DNA of 64,000 nt from contig CM074805.1 in NCBI GenBank assembly GCA_037447605.1, positions 1,135,446 through 1,199,445 of the forward strand, read 5' to 3'. Source of the stretch: Zygnema circumcarinatum. Its lineage: Eukaryota > Streptophyta > Zygnematophyceae > Zygnematales > Zygnemataceae. Each line of letters begins with the position of its first letter. The first letter of the stretch is position 1. The position numbers and the translations under genes were made by a program. A model generated the notes under the pieces. The model saw only the letters and a program-made list of their open reading frames with translations, did not search any database and had not been told where the DNA came from. This document shows positions 61,527-64,000 of the stretch, in pieces.

Positions 61527-62283
61527 TCGCATAGGACCTAGGGAAGAAAAAGTCTTAAGAAGTTCAGGTAGCTGAGGTGACCTCCTTTTCCGTTTTCTCG
61601 TTACACGATGATGAGAGAGAGAGCGGTGATGGATGACGGAACAGTTCGCGTGCTTTATAAGAGCACATGAGGACATGCACAAGGAGTCAGCTCTATGAAA
61701 CAACTCGTTCACAAGTAGTTCCGTGTAAGTCTCACTCTGTGCAGCAAATACGTATATAGGAAATACAGCCACACTGAGAGGTGGCCTTTACCTAAGCTAC
61801 TACTACTTGACTGTATCTAGTGTTCTCCAATAGACTTGGAAGTTCCAATTCATGAACTTTCCGCTGATGGTCTCCCTCTGCTCAGCAGAACATATGAGAA
61901 CATAACCGCCATAATACGAAGAACAAAAAACTGTACATTCAAAGCCAGAAAAATGTATTTGTAAAAAAAAAAAAAAAAACAAAGTCGCTGCTGAAGTTAC
62001 AACCAATCTCAAATTCACAATTTGTTCTATTTTCTGCGACTGCCCTCGCTGGCTGGTGCAGCCCATGTACTACCCCCCAGGGCCCAGGAACTATATGGGC
62101 AATACCCAACAAATAAATCAAGACCTACATAAAGCACAGATTGCCGAACACTACACATTGACGCATCTTTTCTTAATTACAAGACGACTACAAAGGCGCT
62201 GGGAAAGCCCACCACCAGAGGCTCTCTTGCCTAATCTCTCCCTCTCTCTCTCCCTCACAAAACTCATACGGCCTACAGGAACC

Positions 62284-64000
62284 CTAAATCCGTGATGTAA
62301 TAAGAGGCGTGCTCCCCTCAAAGTAGGCTGCAGCGGCTGCCACTCCGCTGCCCAGAGCCACTGGGTACCCCACTTCCCGCAGAGCGAGCTCCACACCGGC
62401 AATTGCCCCCAACAGTTGTAGCTGCATAAAACGGCACAAGAAGGCCCGTCATAATAAGCCTGCTAACAGACAATGACTAAGAAGTGCAAAACTTAAAGCA
62501 GCACGAATTCACAAAACAGAAGGAAAGCAAGTGTTGTCATACCTCATTGAGCTGTCCGAGATGTCCGATACGGAACACTTTTCCAGCTACTTTATTGAGT
62601 CCCACACCGAGGCTGAGATTGTACTTCTTCCACGCGATGCGCACCACTTCCCCACTGTCAATGTGGGGAGGCACCAAGACAGCTGTCACTGTGTCGCTGT
62701 GCCACTCGGGTTTCTGCGTGCAGAGCTTCAACCCCCATGCCTTCACGGCACACCTGCAGGGAGGGAGGACCCGAAAACATGTCAGGTTTGCACAATTGAG
62801 CACCAACCAAATTCGTAACACATCAACACAGTTTGGTCAAACACACTAGAGAGCACGTCAGAGCAAGAAATGTTGACAGTCTCCAACTACCTCGCAGAGA
62901 CTTCGTCTTCAACTCTTGACCACACAGCTCCAAAACCTATGCCAGCTTTACTCCGACCATCGCTTTTCCATTTACACTTTGTTCCATTCATGTCCAGAGA
63001 ACTCAAATATGGCAGCCAGCATGAGTAGAAAACAGCAGTCGATGGTGAAAGTAAGTCTCCTATTTTCATCACACCTTGTGCCCTCAGCGAGGCGAGTGTG
63101 GCGCTTGAATACGTTGCTGAGGCCTTCTTCGAAGAGCAAGTCCAAACTGGCACGAAGTCCATAGAGCATCTGCCACAAAGAATCCTTCAACTTTCAGCAC
63201 AGTCCGCGCACGCCATTGCATTTGGACAGGACAAAGTGATCCCAAAAGGACTGGTGTCTGAGCAGGGTTTGCAGAAACATGCACTTTTCGACAGAGCTCT
63301 CGATATCTAAGGATGGAAGCCTACAATTCTGCATGATTGAGCTCACACTGAGGTCTTTCAACACACATTAAGAAAAGCTAGAAGATTCTTCCCATGTCAA
63401 TCACAGGTTTCGTGTCCATGACAGGTTAGGCAGGCGGAAAGGATGACTATGTACCTGGGAGGAGGGCGTGTATGGCCAATAACTGCCCATTTTGTAGAAC
63501 TTAAGATAATCAGCCCAGTCGAAGAACACACGAGTGGCGGTACTGCAAGTAGAAAGGTAAGCACTTTCAGAGGTTTGAGCAAAGGTGAACTCAATGACAC
63601 CGCGAACCAAGCAGCCTTGTCTCAACCTGTTTTAGTGCTAAGCCAAGTACAGGATTCACTGGCCAAAAAGTACACCAAGCACTCCATACCTGTGCTTTGC
63701 AGCTTCTAGAGCCTTTGGTGAAGCACAGACTATGCCAAGACCAGTGGGAAGGGATAGCGCTTTCTGTGAGCCCGTAAGCGCAACATCAACTCGCCATTCA
63801 TCCTGACGGAACTCAATCGCTCCAATCGAACTCACTCCGTCCACAAGAAGCAATGCGGGATGTGAACATTCGTCTGCCGGCATGCTCCAACAATGCACAG
63901 GTCAGCTACAGCTTCAAACATAATGAGGAGAAGGAGAGAGAGCAGTCCGGAGACAGCAACGGCCAGACTCCTTCCCCACTGGCAATGGATAAGTTCTTCA
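62284..64000 (-). CDS. AGT1: Serine-glyoxylate aminotransferase, peroxisomal (3' part; 5' outside window)
   Basis: PLP enzyme of the photorespiratory cycle, converting glyoxylate and serine to glycine and hydroxypyruvate. Exons in coding order: (start outside) >64000-63980, 63873-63690, 63542-63455, 63169-63075, 62753-62543, 62421-62284. The PLP-lysine region is intact: LLLVDGVSSIGAIEFRQDEW, then VDVALTGSQKALSLPTGLGI, with the Schiff-base lysine in GSQKALS. Then VFFDWADYLKFYKMGSYWPY, MLYGLRASLDLLFEEGLSNV, WGLKLCTQKPEW and GVGLNKVAGKVFRIGHLGQL. The C-terminus is ...PLITSRI, giving the peroxisomal targeting signal SRI, as in plant AGT1. The exon at the window edge is inferred mainly from phase and a GT donor at 63979. 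Confidence 0.95.

Larger units (their letters stand above)
59352..62283. other. Region holding the unresolved 5' end of the WRKY-like gene and intergenic DNA
   Basis: Includes CT/TG-rich simple sequence (59455-59590), a (GA)n microsatellite, a GC-rich block (60080-60320) that may be the WRKY-like promoter, a hairpin at 61288 and a dispersed repeat at 61448. A poly-A run lies at about 61962. No complete gene was seen. Confidence 0.45.

Noticed and set aside
1-64000. CRISPR arrays, bacterial operons, rRNA or tRNA genes
   Set aside because: No regularly spaced repeats, Shine-Dalgarno-led gene strings or recognisable RNA genes were seen by reading; tRNAs were not searched exhaustively. The repeats found are simple tracts or isolated pairs.

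Overview
This is nuclear DNA from a plant-lineage (streptophyte) eukaryote. The genes are broken by many short GT-AG introns. Plant-type CCCTAAA motifs are present. The proteins are plant-type: sucrose synthase, UDP-glucose dehydrogenase with the plant numbering, AP-4 mu, a WRKY-like factor, a TRF-like telobox Myb protein, a plastid Mpv17-family protein and a peroxisomal serine-glyoxylate aminotransferase. UDP-glucose dehydrogenase has nine coding exons, whereas as I recall angiosperm copies have few or no coding introns. Together with compact spacing (about ten genes in 64 kb), this suggests an early-diverging streptophyte (charophyte alga, bryophyte or similar). I cannot name the species.

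Layout: 1-1748 (+) is the 3' end of an unknown low-complexity protein. 2780-7635 (+) is AP4M. 8324-11853 (-) is a coiled-coil protein with a C-terminal telobox Myb domain. 12570-20409 (+) is an SYCP2-type meiotic axis protein. 21199-28760 (-) is a membrane-anchored GT4 glycosyltransferase with a long uncharacterised C-terminal region. 30399-33972 (-) is UDP-glucose 6-dehydrogenase. 37269-39927 (-) is a plastid Mpv17/PMP22 protein. 41094-49055 (-) is UTP12/WDR3. 49656-55779 (+) is sucrose synthase. 58134-59351 (-) is a WRKY-like factor whose 5' end is unresolved. 62284-64000 (-) is a serine-glyoxylate aminotransferase running off the window. Gene models were spliced by hand, requiring GT-AG sites, matching intron phases and continuity with the protein family. 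Nearly all models close exactly in frame.

The most interesting locus is 8.3-20.4 kb. A telobox-Myb (telomere-repeat-binding type) coiled-coil gene and an SYCP2-like gene are arranged head-to-head, sharing about 0.7 kb. The SYCP2-like protein has the complete animal-type architecture: N-terminal ARM-like domain, PH-like (Spt16M-like) domain, long disordered middle and C-terminal coiled coil. Known land-plant ASY3 axis proteins are described as keeping essentially the C-terminal coiled coil and short motifs. This gene may therefore be an ancestral full-length plant axis protein. A shared function with its telomere-type neighbour is only a hypothesis.

Metabolically, sucrose synthase (makes UDP-glucose), UDP-glucose dehydrogenase (consumes it) and a GT4 glycosyltransferase lie within 35 kb. 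I see this as coincidence rather than a cluster, because they do not share promoters.
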